DNA of 64,000 nucleotides from NCBI GenBank assembly GCA_038380795.1, contig CM076259.1:96583739-96647738 (forward strand), read 5' to 3'. This document shows positions 37,091 through 50,288 of the stretch, piece after piece. The notes under the pieces were generated by a model. That model was not told the origin of the DNA and made no database searches. It saw only the letters and a list, made by a program, of their open reading frames with translations. Origin of the DNA: Pyrocephalus nanus. Taxonomy: Eukaryota > Chordata > Aves > Passeriformes > Tyrannidae. Positions within the stretch are counted from its first letter, which is position 1. The number at the start of each line of letters is the position of its first letter. Made by a program: the position numbers and the translations under genes.

Positions 37091-40000
37091 AGGAAAACAA
37101 AATTGTTCCCTTTGTGTAGATGAGGAGACAAAAGGGGGACAAGAATAAAATTGTATGGCAGATGTCAATAATTTTGCCTCATTTCCTAAAGGAAAAAACT
37201 TAGATGTGATGATTATGAGGAGGCTGTAATTATTTACTAATTTACGAAGATTAGGTATTATCTAATAATGCAGAATGCCACAAAACTCCATCAACATGTT
37301 TTTGTTCTTTTCTATAGTTTTTCACACATCTGAAAAAACATCTAACTGCAATTTGTCAAACAAAATGAAACCAGATACTCCATGTAGGACAGATTTCTTC
37401 TCTTTTACTGAAAGAATAGAGCAATCTTAGAATTTAGTAATTTAATATTTTAACTCTGAATATTTAACTTTTGTACTTAATACTAAGGATCTTATGATTT
37501 ATTTGCAATTCTGGTAGCAAATTTCTGCTTCTCCTCATTGTGCTTTTAAAATTGATTTTAGTGCCAGTTCTGAGTTTGATTAAAAAAAGAAAAAAGACTG
37601 AATTGCTAAAAGCAAAACCGTACTTTATTCCTAATCCATGTCATTGCACTCCATCCTATCAGAACAGGCAGTGACTTATCAGTATTAGCTGAAGATTAAA
37701 CAGCAGTGACTTCAGAATGCCATGGAATCCCATGCCTATTAAAGATTAGATGTTTTCTTTAAATATTTTGAGGTTACAGTTGCAAACGCACAGATCTTCA
37801 GGAAATACCAACAGTGTCAGAGACAACATAGTGCTCTGACATTTGTACTAAGTAAGACAGTGACTGGCAGTTAGTTGTTTAAAATCTTTGATCAGGAAGT
37901 CTGTTCCTAAAATTATTTGTGGTCAGGACCTGGTGATGATTCACAGAGTTCATTAAAAACTAGTAAAATTCACTTTCTGGAAAAAAAAGACATTTCCTAG
38001 AGTTTAGGCTTGAGGTAAGCCAAGAGAACATTATATTTCAAATCAGGTCAAATTTTTTTCAGAAGTACAGACACATTTATTAAAAAAAAAAAAAATTCAA
38101 ACCCAGAATGTGCTATTGCTCTTCGGGAGTAACTATAAGGAAAAAAATCTTGGTAAATTTTAAACATCCTCTCCCTGCTACAATAGTACATTGTCTATAT
38201 TGTGGTTAGCTTAAAATAATTACAATATTAATTATGATTAGCTTAAAATATTTATAATAAATAATTATAATAAAATTGTTGACTAGGAGAACATATTGCA
38301 ACTTGACATACTTATTTGTGACCTAAATTTTTACCCTCTTTTTTGATTAATAAATAATAACTCAGAAAATCTTGCAAGTGAATGTTGTAAATCAAGAAAA
38401 AAAATCTATTATTTGCTCACTGATGACTCCAATTCGTTTTCTTTCACTTGGGAATAAGACTCGAAATTTTGAAATGCAAAACAAGCACCATAATTTTTAC
38501 AAAGGATTTCACTTTATAAATGTCTGCTTCTTTTCTGCTGCTGTATGCAGCAAATATCAATTTTCTTCTCTTTAGTAGGTCCTGGATATCTATGGGTATT
38601 ACTTTACTACGGATATTTTATGGGTAATATTTTTGCCTGACACTGATTAGACAGTTTGGAACAGAGAGTAGTTCTGGGCTAACAGTAATTTTATTCCTGC
38701 CAGTACAAATCTTTGTTATGTATATGCTGCAAATTGATAAAAATGTTTCCACTGAGATAATTCTTAATATTTTGGTTGTGGTCTTCCTCCACCTTGTGAC
38801 CCTTCAGAGCTGCATAGAGATCCAAGATAAGAAGAGCAGAGAATACAATAATTTTAGCTGACCAAGTGACAGCAAGGGAAAAAAAAAAGGAAAAGGCAGT
38901 CAGCCTGGGGCCACCAAGCCTCCAAAACTCATCTTATTTAAGATAGCCAGGGAAAACATGTCAATCCATCACATCAGCCCAGCAGGAGAATTTTACAACG
39001 GGGGAGAAGGGAACTATTCCACTGAGTAAGTTTTTGAAAGTTTCAGCCAGGTACTGATTTTATTAACTATTTGCTAGGTAACAGAGGATAAATAACAGTG
39101 TTAGTCATATATCCATTAAGTAACAGCAGCAGTTAACTAGAACTGTTAGATAACCAGTATTAATAGAATATTTTTAATATTGGTTAGAAACAGATAATGG
39201 TTCTTATCTAAAATTTATTGTTTGGTTTTTTATCTTCCATTGCCTCCAGGGAAATTTCTGACCCTCCTTTGGTTTGGAGTATCAATAACGGCCTAAAATG
39301 CAATTTCAAAACAGAAATCTCTCTCTTAGTCTCCCTTGGATTCCTTGCTTACATATCAGATTCTGTAGAGACCCTTGCAATTTGCAGTTGCCTTTTGAAA
39401 CTCCTTCTCAAGAAATAGTTCCAAGAGGATAAAAAAATTCTAAAGCTGCTACTGCAATAAGCTGTACTGAAAGCCAGAAGAAGAGTGCCAAGCAATGTGT
39501 CTGGGCCCCTGGAAAGGAAAGTGGAAGAAACTTTAAAAGAAAATCACCAGTAGTGATTTGTACTGTGAATTATGCTGTCAGTAGTGTTCCCAAGATACAA
39601 GCTCTAACTGCATTCCTCATCACTCTCTAGTTCTCTGTTTCTTAGCTTCAGAAAAAGCCTATAAAGCTTACAGACACCTAAAAAATCCAATTTAATTCCA
39701 GTACCTGATCACAAGAAGGGAAAACTTTACACTGAACTTAGCAGAAATTCATGGATTGTCATTTGACAAAGTAAGAAAAGAGACTGGGAAATTTCAGAGC
39801 AGGACACCTTGAGGCCCTCGTGTAATTTTTTACTACAAGAAAGGATAGCATTCATCACTAGTGTCACCTAAATTCCAGGATTTCTCGACATTCACAGTAG
39901 AGATCAGACAAATCATAGTCTTAGCTGATTGATTGCTTCTGTTCACGTGATGAGCATTCAAGCACTGAAGACTGAGTGATTTAACAAGGCACCCTGTAGC

Positions 40001-43000
40001 AAATCCTCTCTCTGAAACAGGAGCAGAATATAAAAAAATCTATTCTTGACATGGTAGTTATACAGAGACATGTGATCTCTCTTTTGCATGAGATGACTAG
40101 GCCAATGACAAAAAATAGTTCACATAGTCAAACATTGCTATTTTTTAGAGTTTGTGTTGGAAAGACCCATCAGTCACTGAAATGCATCTTGTCATCAGTT
40201 TGAAAAGAAACAATAACTTGCAACAAAATTCAGTGTTGTATAATTACAAGTGTAAACCTACAGAAAAAGTGATGGGTTTTTCTGTGACATAAACCAGCCA
40301 TACTGCTTTTACACTTCTATTTCATATAAGCAAAACAGTCAGAGCTCACAGCTGTCAAAGTCCTTACACATAAAATACACATCTGCCTCAGTCATTTACA
40401 GTGCATTTTGTTGCCTGTTTTATAGGCCTTTGTTCCATAAATTAAAAAAAACCCATAATGTCAGGTTCACATTGAAATAAAACTCACGTTCCTTAGTGAG
40501 TAATGTATTTAATTGCCTTCCAGAATAAACATGATGAATGTTTAAAAACACTCTTTCATTTTAAATGAAGCAGTGGATTAAGGCTAATTGGAGTCTAATC
40601 AACTAAATGTTATCTATACATGAGGGACTAACTCTCTTTTCCTTTAACTGTTCTTGCTATAAGTTAGATAATCTCTAAAACTAGTCTTCCTTTCACCAAA
40701 TCTCAAATCCCCCTGCCCTATTTTTCAGCAATTTCCAAAGACTTTAGCTCAGCTATTCTGAGTCCATACTTAACAAGGTAAAGGGCAACTGGCACCGTAA
40801 AGTTCTGTGAAAGCCATTTGATAAATACATATAAATATGTACTTTCATTATAAACTTTAATTACTGTTAATTCAAACATTTAGATCTCAGTTCCAGAAAT
40901 CAAATACAATTTATTAGAAACAGTTATTGTATAATAAATAGATAAAATTCTATAGATAAATAATTTTAAATCCTAAATTATTATTTTTTCATTGCAGTTC
41001 TCTTTTATGTTTAGATTAAAAGTTTTTACATCTTGGGAGTTTTCCTCCTGTATTCTTCATTTTGAAAATTTCCTCATAGCTTTGAATTTACTTTTTTCAT
41101 ATTTTTCATATTTGTCTCATTTATATTAAGACATGGGGTAAGACGAACCCTTTCATACAAACTCTTTCAGGCTTATTGATTAAACATTTTACAACTAAAA
41201 ATATTTTGTCAAAAGATCTTGTTCAGATACATTAATGACAATTAACAATTTTTTTTCCTTTGTCTTATAGTCCCAAAGACTTTAAAAATAATTTATATCC
41301 TAGTCAGACTTTGAAAATATTTTTTTATTTGCTCAACTTTTTTTTTAATGGGAGATGACTTTTTTCTTCTTGTTTTTCTCTCCCATATTTCTTTTTATTT
41401 TAAATTTTATTTGAAGTGAATGGTACCAGAAGGAAGTGAAAGTGTACATTTTATCCTAGGAGTTTACTAAAGTGTCATCCCAAGTCACAGCATTGTTGCC
41501 AAATCTCTCAGAACTCTGCATATGTTTTAGATACAGATGAAATAATGCATTAAACTTTCTAATCATTTTCCAGTGTGTTACACTCATTCCAAGTCTTTGA
41601 GTTCATCAGATTGTTAACGCTCTGAAGTATCCCAGAAAAAAATAACTTCTGTTGTTAATGCTCTGTGCTTCAGCTACCAGGGTAAAATCCATCTCCAAAC
41701 TGTTGCAGTAGCTACAGAGAAATGATTAAAGAAGTATATTTTGCCTGAATAAAAATTCTGCTTAATTTTCCCTGAGAAGCAGACATATAGAGCAAATGTG
41801 AATTCAGTGAGAGATTTTAGTTCTCTCTACTTCAGCCCATGCACCATAAATAAAGAAATATATACAAGTGGAAAAGAATATCACGTTTGCTAAAAACAGC
41901 CAATTACTCATTTCTTTAGAATTCAAGTTACCAATCACCTTCAAAGGTAATTCTTTGGTCAGGAAGTACCATGGTTAAAGGCTCTGAAATAAGCACTCAA
42001 TCATTGTCAGAAAGAACAGGTAGAACATCTAATTTTTTCAAATGGAAATATTCTGTGTAAAATTCTTCTCTTCTAGCCTAGGTTGCTAGGTTATGCCCTC
42101 CTGTGTCCAGGGTGCCTGTAAGGGATCTTCCAGGATTCTCAAAAGTGTTCTTTGAAATAATTTTGCTTTTCTCACGATCTGCTTAGGATACAGGTAAAGA
42201 AAGCAATAAAAAGAATGGAGTAATCTTACTCTTCTCTAGACACCTCCAGATGACATTATAGAAGAAAGAAAAATATGGGAACATTAAAGCTGAAAGTGAT
42301 GAAAGACTGGGAGCCTTTGAGGTTGGTCCAGGGAGCAGTGCTGTGGCCAGAAAGCCTCTTTCCTCAGAACAGTCTTGGCTGAGCATATCTGAAGATGGAG
42401 CTTTCTGTGCAGTTTTGTTCTCTCTACTTCTGCATTTTGAAAATTGCCTTTTGGAACACACTGTAAATCACTCATGAGCAATCCTAAAGCCAAAACAGAG
42501 TTTTATGTGGAGAAAAAGAATAGTCAGTCTCAGCCATCACTCATCTACAAAGTTATCTCCTCTTATAATATAAATCCTGCACTAGAAGTGATCACTGTTA
42601 AAACTTTTTACAGTGTTTTACATGGAGAAACCCATATTTATTTTTACCAGAATTCACAGCTTCTGGGTTTTGCATTCCTGTTCTAACATCTATTTCTTAA
42701 GGAAAAAATTAATGATTTCAAGAGATTTCACTGGAAAATATAGACTCCAGTTTAGTCCCTGTTCTTTTGTCTCACACTTAACATTGGTTTGAAGGGTTTA
42801 GGAGTTTACTAATAACAATGCAGTCTTCTCTTTTCTGTTCATAAAGCCAGAGAAAAAAACTATCTTTGTTGAATGTCCTTCTGTACCAAACATTGGCTAT
42901 ATTATTTTTTTTAAATACAAAAACCAGACAAATTATATTTCATTGCAAAACAAGTTAAGTGACTGATATATACTGGAATTACATACCAGAAAGAAATTAG

Positions 43001-45759
43001 ACACCATGTGTAATTAATTCAATAGAATTTTCCAAAAGAAGTTTCAGTTTTCCCATGGCTAAATGGCATTTTCACAAATTAAATTATGCACAAGCTTGTA
43101 CTAAATTTGGCAGAAAGTAGATTTGGGAAAAAGTTGTAAATTAAATTGTTGGTCTTAGCCTATTAGCTCATCTAGAAGTTGTTAAAGATTTATTTCATGG
43201 TTTTGTATACATTAGTATAGATAAATAAGATCTGAAATGATAGCATTTCCAACATGTAGAAGATCTTTTTTCCCTACAGATGTTTGATTTAAAGTTCAAG
43301 CTGTTGTATCTGCAAAAACCAACATCTCTTTATCTTTCACCTGCTTTTTGGCATTAATAGGAACTGATCTCATGTCTGAAGTTTACATTTTTCTATAGCA
43401 ATACAAGAACATGGAATTAAATGAGAAACAAAATTAGGGAGATTGTAGAAAGAAACAACATTTTGTTATGAATAAAATCTTGCCCTAAAGAAGCAAATGC
43501 CAGAATTGCAGCTGGCTTCACTGATACCTGAATTTTATTCTGGAAGTAGCATAATCAAAATTGCAACTTTTTAGATATCTTTAGAAAATGTCCTGAACTA
43601 TCCCTTACATTTTCCTAAGATTCAGAGCTGACTATTCAGTCTAAAATTGTTAATAATTTAAAATTATTTCTTAAGAAAAAAGTACATGAGGGTGGGAGAT
43701 TATTTGTTTTACATGACTGGCTTGAGTTTCAAGTGTAGAACTGCCTTCATCTAACCTTTTTGAATTAGTGGTATATTGTTCTTAAGTCTTGCTGCTCTGT
43801 TGCCCACTCTGTACCAGTGCTCCAAAGAACAGAACAGACAACTCAAGTGAAGAGCTTCTCTGTGTTTCTTGTCACTCTGTTACTCACTTTAAGTTAGGGT
43901 TGATGTAGGTTTCGCTGTATGTATGTAAATCTTGTATCATACCTTGGCAAAATAACTCCTTGAGCTCAGCTCATTTCCTAGTAGATATGGTTTATGTGCA
44001 AAATCTACCACCTTAAAAGCCAGTAATTGATCCTCTAAATGCAATTGGCATTTAATATAGAAAAGCCAATTACTAAATTGACTAAGCAATTTTCATTCTC
44101 ATGTCATCTTTGCAGGTGGTCCTTACAGGTCTTGCTTGAGGTACAATGGAAAGGCAGCCCAAAATTTTTGCTCTTCGTATTGCTTTAGATAAATGAAGAT
44201 TAAATGTCCTTGTCTGCCAGTCTTGCCCTTTATCCACTAAACATAATGGTAAATAACGCAGGAAAGACTTATGCAGGTACTAGCAAATAAATTTTACATT
44301 TCAGCAATTTAATTTTCTTTGGCAAGGCTTTTTGTTTGAATGTTTCTTTCTCAAAGACAGCAAATTGAGACATCCTCACTTAGTAAAGAAAATTGAATTT
44401 GAAATAATTAAGAGAAAGTAGGACAAGGTAGTAAAATAGTATAAAAATAAAGTCTGAACCTGGAGCTTTACCCAGATTTAGAGCTCTGTGGAAATTGAAA
44501 AAAATTTAAAAGGGTTGAAACTCTTATTCAATCTGTACTGTGACAGTACAGAAATACTTGTAATGAAGAATGGCTTGTTTCTTTGCTTTTCAAGAAACTA
44601 CTTTCACTAAAACTGGCCAGAGATCTTAGTTTAATATTGAAAGAGTTTTTCTTATGTTGTAGAAGAATAAAAGCAACCTTTTGGAAGTTTCCCCAGAATA
44701 TTGTGTCAGAATGTCCATTCTGAAAGACTTGGCATTTTACTTAATTTTTTTCTTCCTTCCTTCATTGTTTTCAGCAAAATTTTTACTTAATGTGAAACAT
44801 TTAAGATTTTACAAAAAACATACTTTGACAGGCAAGAAAACCCCATGCAAATTATTGAAAGAATTGTCGCCAATTTTGCTTTGGAGTACACTGTAACAAA
44901 TTACTTGTGATTTGTACTTATGATGACTTGTACTTATTGTCATTCAGTGTACTAGTAAAGAAAGTATTCAGGTTAATACCAAATGAACTTCTTTTATTCC
45001 ATGGAAGCAATATTTCCTAAATGAAAAAATTTCCATAGAAAATTTTCAAACAAACACTTCCTGATTCAGAGTTAGACAAATGAAAGCATAGAGACAAATG
45101 TCACATTCCTGTCATAGGAAAATCACATCTAGACAATGGCAAAATGAAAACAAACTAAAATTTTTAATTAAATAAATATTTAATAAAAATAATGGCACAG
45201 TAATTATAAATTGTTATTGTCTGTATTACTTGCTTTTATTTCTTTTAAATGACAGAGCACAAGGAAGGAAAACTGGCTGTCTGAGAATGGAAGAAGCTCA
45301 GGCTATCACTTAAAATCAAGAGATGCTATGAAGCAGAACTGATTCTCAGAATGAAGTAGAGCCAAAAAAACAGATGTGGTCTGGTTTGCCCATTCAAGTA
45401 TAGTAAAAATGTTGGGTTTTGCTTTTTGGATTAAGCCAGTGAAACTATAATGTGGACTAACACTGAATAATGTTCCCTTAACTAAGGAACTGACAATGAT
45501 GTACTTAATATTATATTTTTTATTATTTTTTCCATTAGTAAGAGTAGTTAACTAAAAAACAAAGAAATTTAGTGAGCTTCTGCAAAACTGACATTTACTT
45601 TGTTGTTTGTTTCATGCCTCAATTGGCTTTTTGCATAATATTTTCTTGTGTTCTGAGGAGTTAGAGGCCTTTTTATTGTTAGGGGTTTTTTTCAATAGAG
45701 AGCTTTTGCACACCAGACTGCATTTTTCCAGCCTGCTGCATGTGTAATTCATGTTCATT
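37091..45759. other. Long non-coding stretch, no gene seen
   Basis: About 8.7 kb of AT-rich DNA with dense stops. It contains an A run (38082-38094), a 32-base-period partial duplication at 38204-38267 (TTAGCTTAAAATA in both copies) and T-rich runs near 41310-41380. The 92- and 69-codon minus-strand frames at 42183-42493 overlap each other and show no domain. No transposon or RNA gene was recognised. Confidence 0.55.
38204..38267. repeat. 32-bp imperfect tandem duplication
   Basis: Two adjacent copies of an AT-rich unit that begins GGTTAGC or GATTAGC and continues TTAAAATA. The second copy has diverged in its right half. It is a minor local duplication. Confidence 0.7.
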
Positions 45760-45886
45760 AAAAACAAAACAAAACAAACACACAAAAAAACCCCAAAACC
45801 CCACAAAAACAAAAATACCCCCCCTGAACAAAATAAACAACAAAAATCCTGAAAACTAAACCAAACAAACAAAAAACCCAAAAAAT
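45760..45886. repeat. A/C-only simple tract (about 125 bp)
   Basis: Runs of A broken by C, including C runs of four to eight, with few G or T. It resembles the tract at 19033-19257 in composition and strand. On the minus strand it yields an 89-codon frame rich in Phe, Val, Cys and Leu that is an artefact. Confidence 0.88.
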
Positions 45887-48800
45887 GAATAAGTGAATGA
45901 GAGAAAAAAAGTTTAAAGAAATGACACTTTTACTTGTTTGGAGAATTTAACACTTTCCTATGTAATTACCTTGGTTAATAAAACATTTATTTAGAAAATA
46001 AAATCCAGGGCTTAATTTTCCTGCAAACAATTATACATGAACATGTTGTGCAACAACCACACCATCTATGCATGACCTACAGAAACAAACACACATGAAG
46101 AAACAAGTAATAACTAATAAATGCTTAGGAAATAGAAAGGTGAGGTACATCATAAATACCATTTTTTCTACTTCAAGTAAAAAGAAATGGTATCTAATTT
46201 CACTTAGTATCTTAGGTAAACTCTCAAAGATGTCAACTGAATTTATTTGCTTATATGAACACAACAAACATATCATTGTTTGGGTTTCATTACGCCTTTT
46301 TTTCTAATAAATTTCATGTGTATGAGAGTATAACTCTTAACTTTCATATTACTCTTTAACACTCCCTATTAGCCATAGAAACATTTACTCTTGTTTAAAA
46401 ACAGCAGATGATGCTCACATGTACATATTGATTAGAATTAGGAAAATGTTTACAGTTCCAGTTTAATAAGCAATCTAATGGTAAGGGCCTACAGACAGCA
46501 GTTCTCATAAAACCTTAATCCTAAATGAGAAAAAAATAGGACACAGTTCATATGATGGAAAATTTACAAATTCACCTGTCCTATTGAGATGGCATTGGTG
46601 TGAACTGCATGAAAAATGATCTCTTTGGGTTCTGCATTTTATTCAGAATAAACTTAAGGTCTGGAACACAAGCTTTCTGATCAACCATTTCTGAAATTCG
46701 GAAGGAATGAGGTATGAGGTTTCAGACAACAACGAAAGCTCATTTCTTTGAGTTGGTTTCCTCAACTAATGTCTAGACACAGAAAAGGAGACAGCTATTG
46801 AAATGCTGAGCACTGCACTGATTAACTTTTAAATGACTTACTGCCTAGCTTGAGATGGATAAACAGGCTACATTGAATGGAGAGAATAATGACCAAAACT
46901 GGAATCCATGGGAGCCAAATTGTTGTGCAGGGAGTTGTTTAAAAATACCTTGAAGCAAGTGATGAGGATCAGTGACTGACTAAAGTCCCTTTCAGAGAGT
47001 GACATCAGGATCTGCAATTAAGAGTTATGCTTCAAGGATTTCAGCATCACTATATGTAAGGAGGCAACTGTTGCCTAATAAAGAGGGACCCTCAGAGCTA
47101 CAGAGGCTATAACTGAACACTTCAAGAAAAAATGTTTATACAGATCAGTGTTCTTGAAGTATTACAGTGACTAAGGACAACAGAGTACCTGGAGGAGTAT
47201 GTATGTCCTTTGACAATTATCCGGCCCCACTTGGGTACCTGCAGGTTACTGGAATTACTTTGTTTCTACTCCTGTCTGTGAGAAAGGTGGATATGTCTTT
47301 CTTCTGTTTAGTACTCACAGCTCCAGCTTTGATCCCAGACTTGATGTGGCTGCATGAGACTTTGAGAAAATATCCCAGTCTTTCCTTCATGCTGTTGAAA
47401 TGCAGGAGACCTGTATCCTGTTTGTCTCTGTCTCTGTGGTGGCTTTACACTCACGGCTTTCACATGTCAAAAAATTTCAACCTGGAAACGAGTCAGAATG
47501 GGTTTTCCAGAAAATCTCATTCTTGAATTTCTACATTTACAGTTGAGGAGACCAACATCTCACTGGGACTAAAGTTTTCTTTACTCAGCTTTTTGAAAAG
47601 TTTACTTTAGCATTTCAAATGCAATTCTTCCTAACCTGTAGGTAGGGACTCTTCTGAAAAAGTCCAATGAAGCACAGGAGAGATTCATCTAAATTTATTA
47701 TCTCAAAAACTTTGGTCTTCCATCTCAAGATAATGAATAAGGATATTACTGAGAAGATTTACAGGCAAAATAATGTCCAGGCTTCATAATGCTTAACTGA
47801 CAAAATCACTATCTTGTGCTTGTTAGCAGATGAATTTTCACATCATCCTTGGAGCATGATAAGAATCATTATCTACATTTTTCTGATTAGGAATGGTTAT
47901 AGCTCACATTTTCAAGTATGATCCCTTCCTTATTTGCATGCTTCATTTTTTGAGATATCAGATCCTGGTCTGTTTTAAAAGAGTTTATTTTCTACAACTG
48001 TTAAAATCTTAAGAAACTTCTTTCTGTTTGTCCAAAACCTTTTGCAAATAAAATTAGTTAACATATTTAAGAAATTTATTTAACGCATCTTTTGGTATAA
48101 TAGTTAAAGAATTAACATTATAAAGATGCTAGAATTCAATATGGTATGAATTTTAGGCCCAGATCGTATCTTTTAGGTCTCTTGTAATTTAAAACATGAC
48201 AAAAGGAAGGAGATTAAATTATTAAAGGAAAAAAAACCACAGAATTTTCTCATTTAAAAGGAGAAGAGCTGCTGACACATCATAAGTTTTCTTGAAATAT
48301 GTCATAGAGCAGAATCTGGAATCAAAAAATTGCTGATGTCATAGAGCAGGTTCTACAGTCTTAAAATTGTTGTTATGGCCAGGTTGTAGAAACCCTTGTA
48401 TCACATCTTGCATACACTGATTGTGCCAATGAAGAGGAAAATGGTGACCACCCCGGGTAAACACACACAGATTAAAAAGAACAGTAAAAAGTAATACTTC
48501 AGATAGCTTTAGAATTCACATCTTAATTATTCCTTCATTTTCTGAAGTTTGATAACATCAAGATTTATATTTCTGAGAAGGCATTGTATCAAAAGATGTG
48601 ACCTTCTTTTGCAACAAAGAAAATTGTTATCCCTTGTTTATCCTGTGTCTTCACAGCCTCTAAATTTTGAGTAACAAAAAAGTAATTGTTATCATATGAC
48701 TCACTGACGAAGCCAAAACATGTAGTTTCTAAATTTGAGTCGGCTGGAGGATCCAGCTGGGAGCAGTGATAAACACACAGTTCTGTTCATGCTTCTCTCA

Positions 48801-49079
48801 TGCCTTCTTAGTGCTTTGATTAAACTCCCTAAGTACAGTACATAAGCATTTGCATAGAAGCCTGTGCAACTTATTTGGAAGAATTTGCCTTTTTGGTTTT
48901 CCCTCACAGTATCTCAATAAAATTTGCTTTTTTCTTCTTTTCAACCTCACATTTGTACCTTGGTACACAGGAAAGACTGGTGGCCCTACGAGATTTTGGG
49001 GGAGTTTTGGTCGATGAGAAAAGGGAATCCTAAGAAAAAAAAAGAGAAGGGAAAACTCAGTGATAACATTTCTACTTTT
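45887..49079. other. Non-coding stretch, no gene seen
   Basis: AT-rich DNA up to the LTR insertion. A 119-codon plus-strand frame at 47167-47526 lies in a slightly GC-richer patch. Its product has no recognised domain or repeat, and no flanking promoter or splice evidence was found, so it is not called as a gene. No repeat family was recognised. Confidence 0.5.
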
Positions 49080-49084
49080 CTGCT
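49080..49084. repeat. Left target-site duplication (CTGCT)
   Basis: Five bases, CTGCT, directly before the TGTCATGG end of the LTR. The same five bases follow the other end at 50480-50484. A 5-bp duplication is typical of several avian ERV groups, including ERVL-type elements. Confidence 0.85.
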
Positions 49085-49200
49085 TGTCATGGTTTTGCTT
49101 TGGCTTAATTTGCTTTCTATTCTCCACACAATTACTACTAGTTGAGAGAAGGTTTTTGCAGACAAAAGAGAGACAGGATTTGGGGAAAATAGTATAAACA

Positions 49201-49206
49201 TTTATT
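49201..49206 (-). promoter_or_regulatory. Putative LTR polyadenylation signal
   Basis: TTTATT on the plus strand, AATAAA on the minus strand. It lies downstream of the putative TATA box and about 115 bases before the LTR end, which fits the R region of a minus-strand LTR. Confidence 0.5.
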
Positions 49207-49314
49207 ACTAGTAAAACAAGAACTACTAATAAATTAAAAACTAAAGAATTATATCTACAACAATTTCTATTTAAGTTAAAGTGTTATATGTTTACAGAAA
49301 TACTCTTCCCCCCC

Positions 49315-49320
49315 TTTATA
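49315..49320 (-). promoter_or_regulatory. Putative LTR TATA box
   Basis: TATAAA on the minus strand, next to a G-run (GGGGGGG). Transcription would start roughly 25-30 bases further left, near 49290. This is inferred from position and motif only. Confidence 0.5.
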
Positions 49321-49684
49321 CCAGTCCAAGGAGGAGAAGTGGTTTCAGTCTCCATTTTCAGAGTTCCAGCTCTCTTTCTCCAGTAACAAATCTTTCGGTA
49401 GCAGCAGCATTCTCGTTGCAGCTGGAACTTTTTCTCTCTCTCTCATTCTGTGTCAGCTTCCAAGGCTGGGCTTACCCCCCTCCTGGGCTAAGACCGAAGG
49501 CTGGGGGTTACCCAGGTCCTGAAGGGTCTTCCTTCCATAGGCTTGCAAGGGGACACTTGCTTACTATGGATCTTCACCACAGGGTTACAGGGAATAATGG
49601 TTAAGAGTTCACTCCTGTTTCCCTACGGAGGTCCCTCCCCATGGGAGAAACAGTCCTTGATAGACTTCTCAGCATGGGTCTAGC

Positions 49685-49894
49685 ATGGATCCACACACAC
49701 ACACGGATCCCAACATCTCACATGGGCCGTTTCGCTCCAGCATGAGATTCTCTCTCTCTCTCTCAGAGTTATAAATTTTCAACAGCAGTATGGATCCACA
49801 CACACACGGATCCCAAGCTTATCCAAGCCATCTTCGCTCCGGCATAAGCATTATCCCTTTCAAGGGTCACAAAGTTTTCAACAAGACTTTGCCT
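49685..49894. repeat. 105-bp tandem duplication inside the LTR
   Basis: Two imperfect copies start at 49685 and 49790, each with ATGGATCC. In each copy a (CA)n run is flanked by two GGATCC sites, then comes a TTCGCTCC-GCAT block and an AGTTTTCAACA or AATTTTCAACA block. The copies differ in the middle: the first has (CT)n at about 49748-49763, while the second has a TTATCCCTTTCAAGGG segment. Given the orientation, the repeat lies in U3, where duplicated segments often act as enhancers. That role is inference. Confidence 0.8.
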
Positions 49895-50241
49895 CACCTC
49901 AGTCCTTCTCATGAAGTCTCGGTTTTCTTTGGTACATCCACAGGCTCCTCCGTCAGCCGCATAGGGAGTTTTCTTACTCCAACAAATTTTTACAAGTAGC
50001 AGGGATTACTTTTCAGTCTTTTTCCTGTTGAGGAGAGGGAGCAAAAAGGGAAGAAACAGCTCTCCCCCCTTTGAATTTCTTCTCTCTCCTTCGGCTGCCA
50101 GCTTCGACCTTGGAAGTCCCTTATCTCTTCGCTGGAATTTCTCTGCAGCGGTTTCTCCTCCAAGTAGTCAGTCTTTTTAAAGTTTTTTTTTCTTCACTCT
50201 CTTACAAGACAGAAGAGAGGACTTCAGTGCTACACCTGCTT

Positions 50242-50288
50242 CCCCCCCCCCCCGGCCCAAGCCGGGGGAGGAGAGGGCCTTGGCCCTC
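50242..50288. repeat. C12 run followed by two GC hairpins
   Basis: Twelve C residues (50242-50253) run into CCCGGC-CCAA-GCCGGG (50251-50266) and then GAGGGCC-TT-GGCCCTC (50273-50288). Both can form short perfect stems. They lie in the presumed U3 of the minus-strand LTR, where the G-run would be on the sense strand. Confidence 0.75.

Noticed and set aside
45612..45881. 89-codon minus-strand frame rich in Phe, Val and Cys
   Set aside because: An artefact of the A/C tract read on its G/T strand.
47167..47526. 119-codon plus-strand frame
   Set aside because: No recognisable domain, codon pattern, promoter or splice context; this length is expected by chance in 64 kb. It would need a protein search or transcript data to revive.
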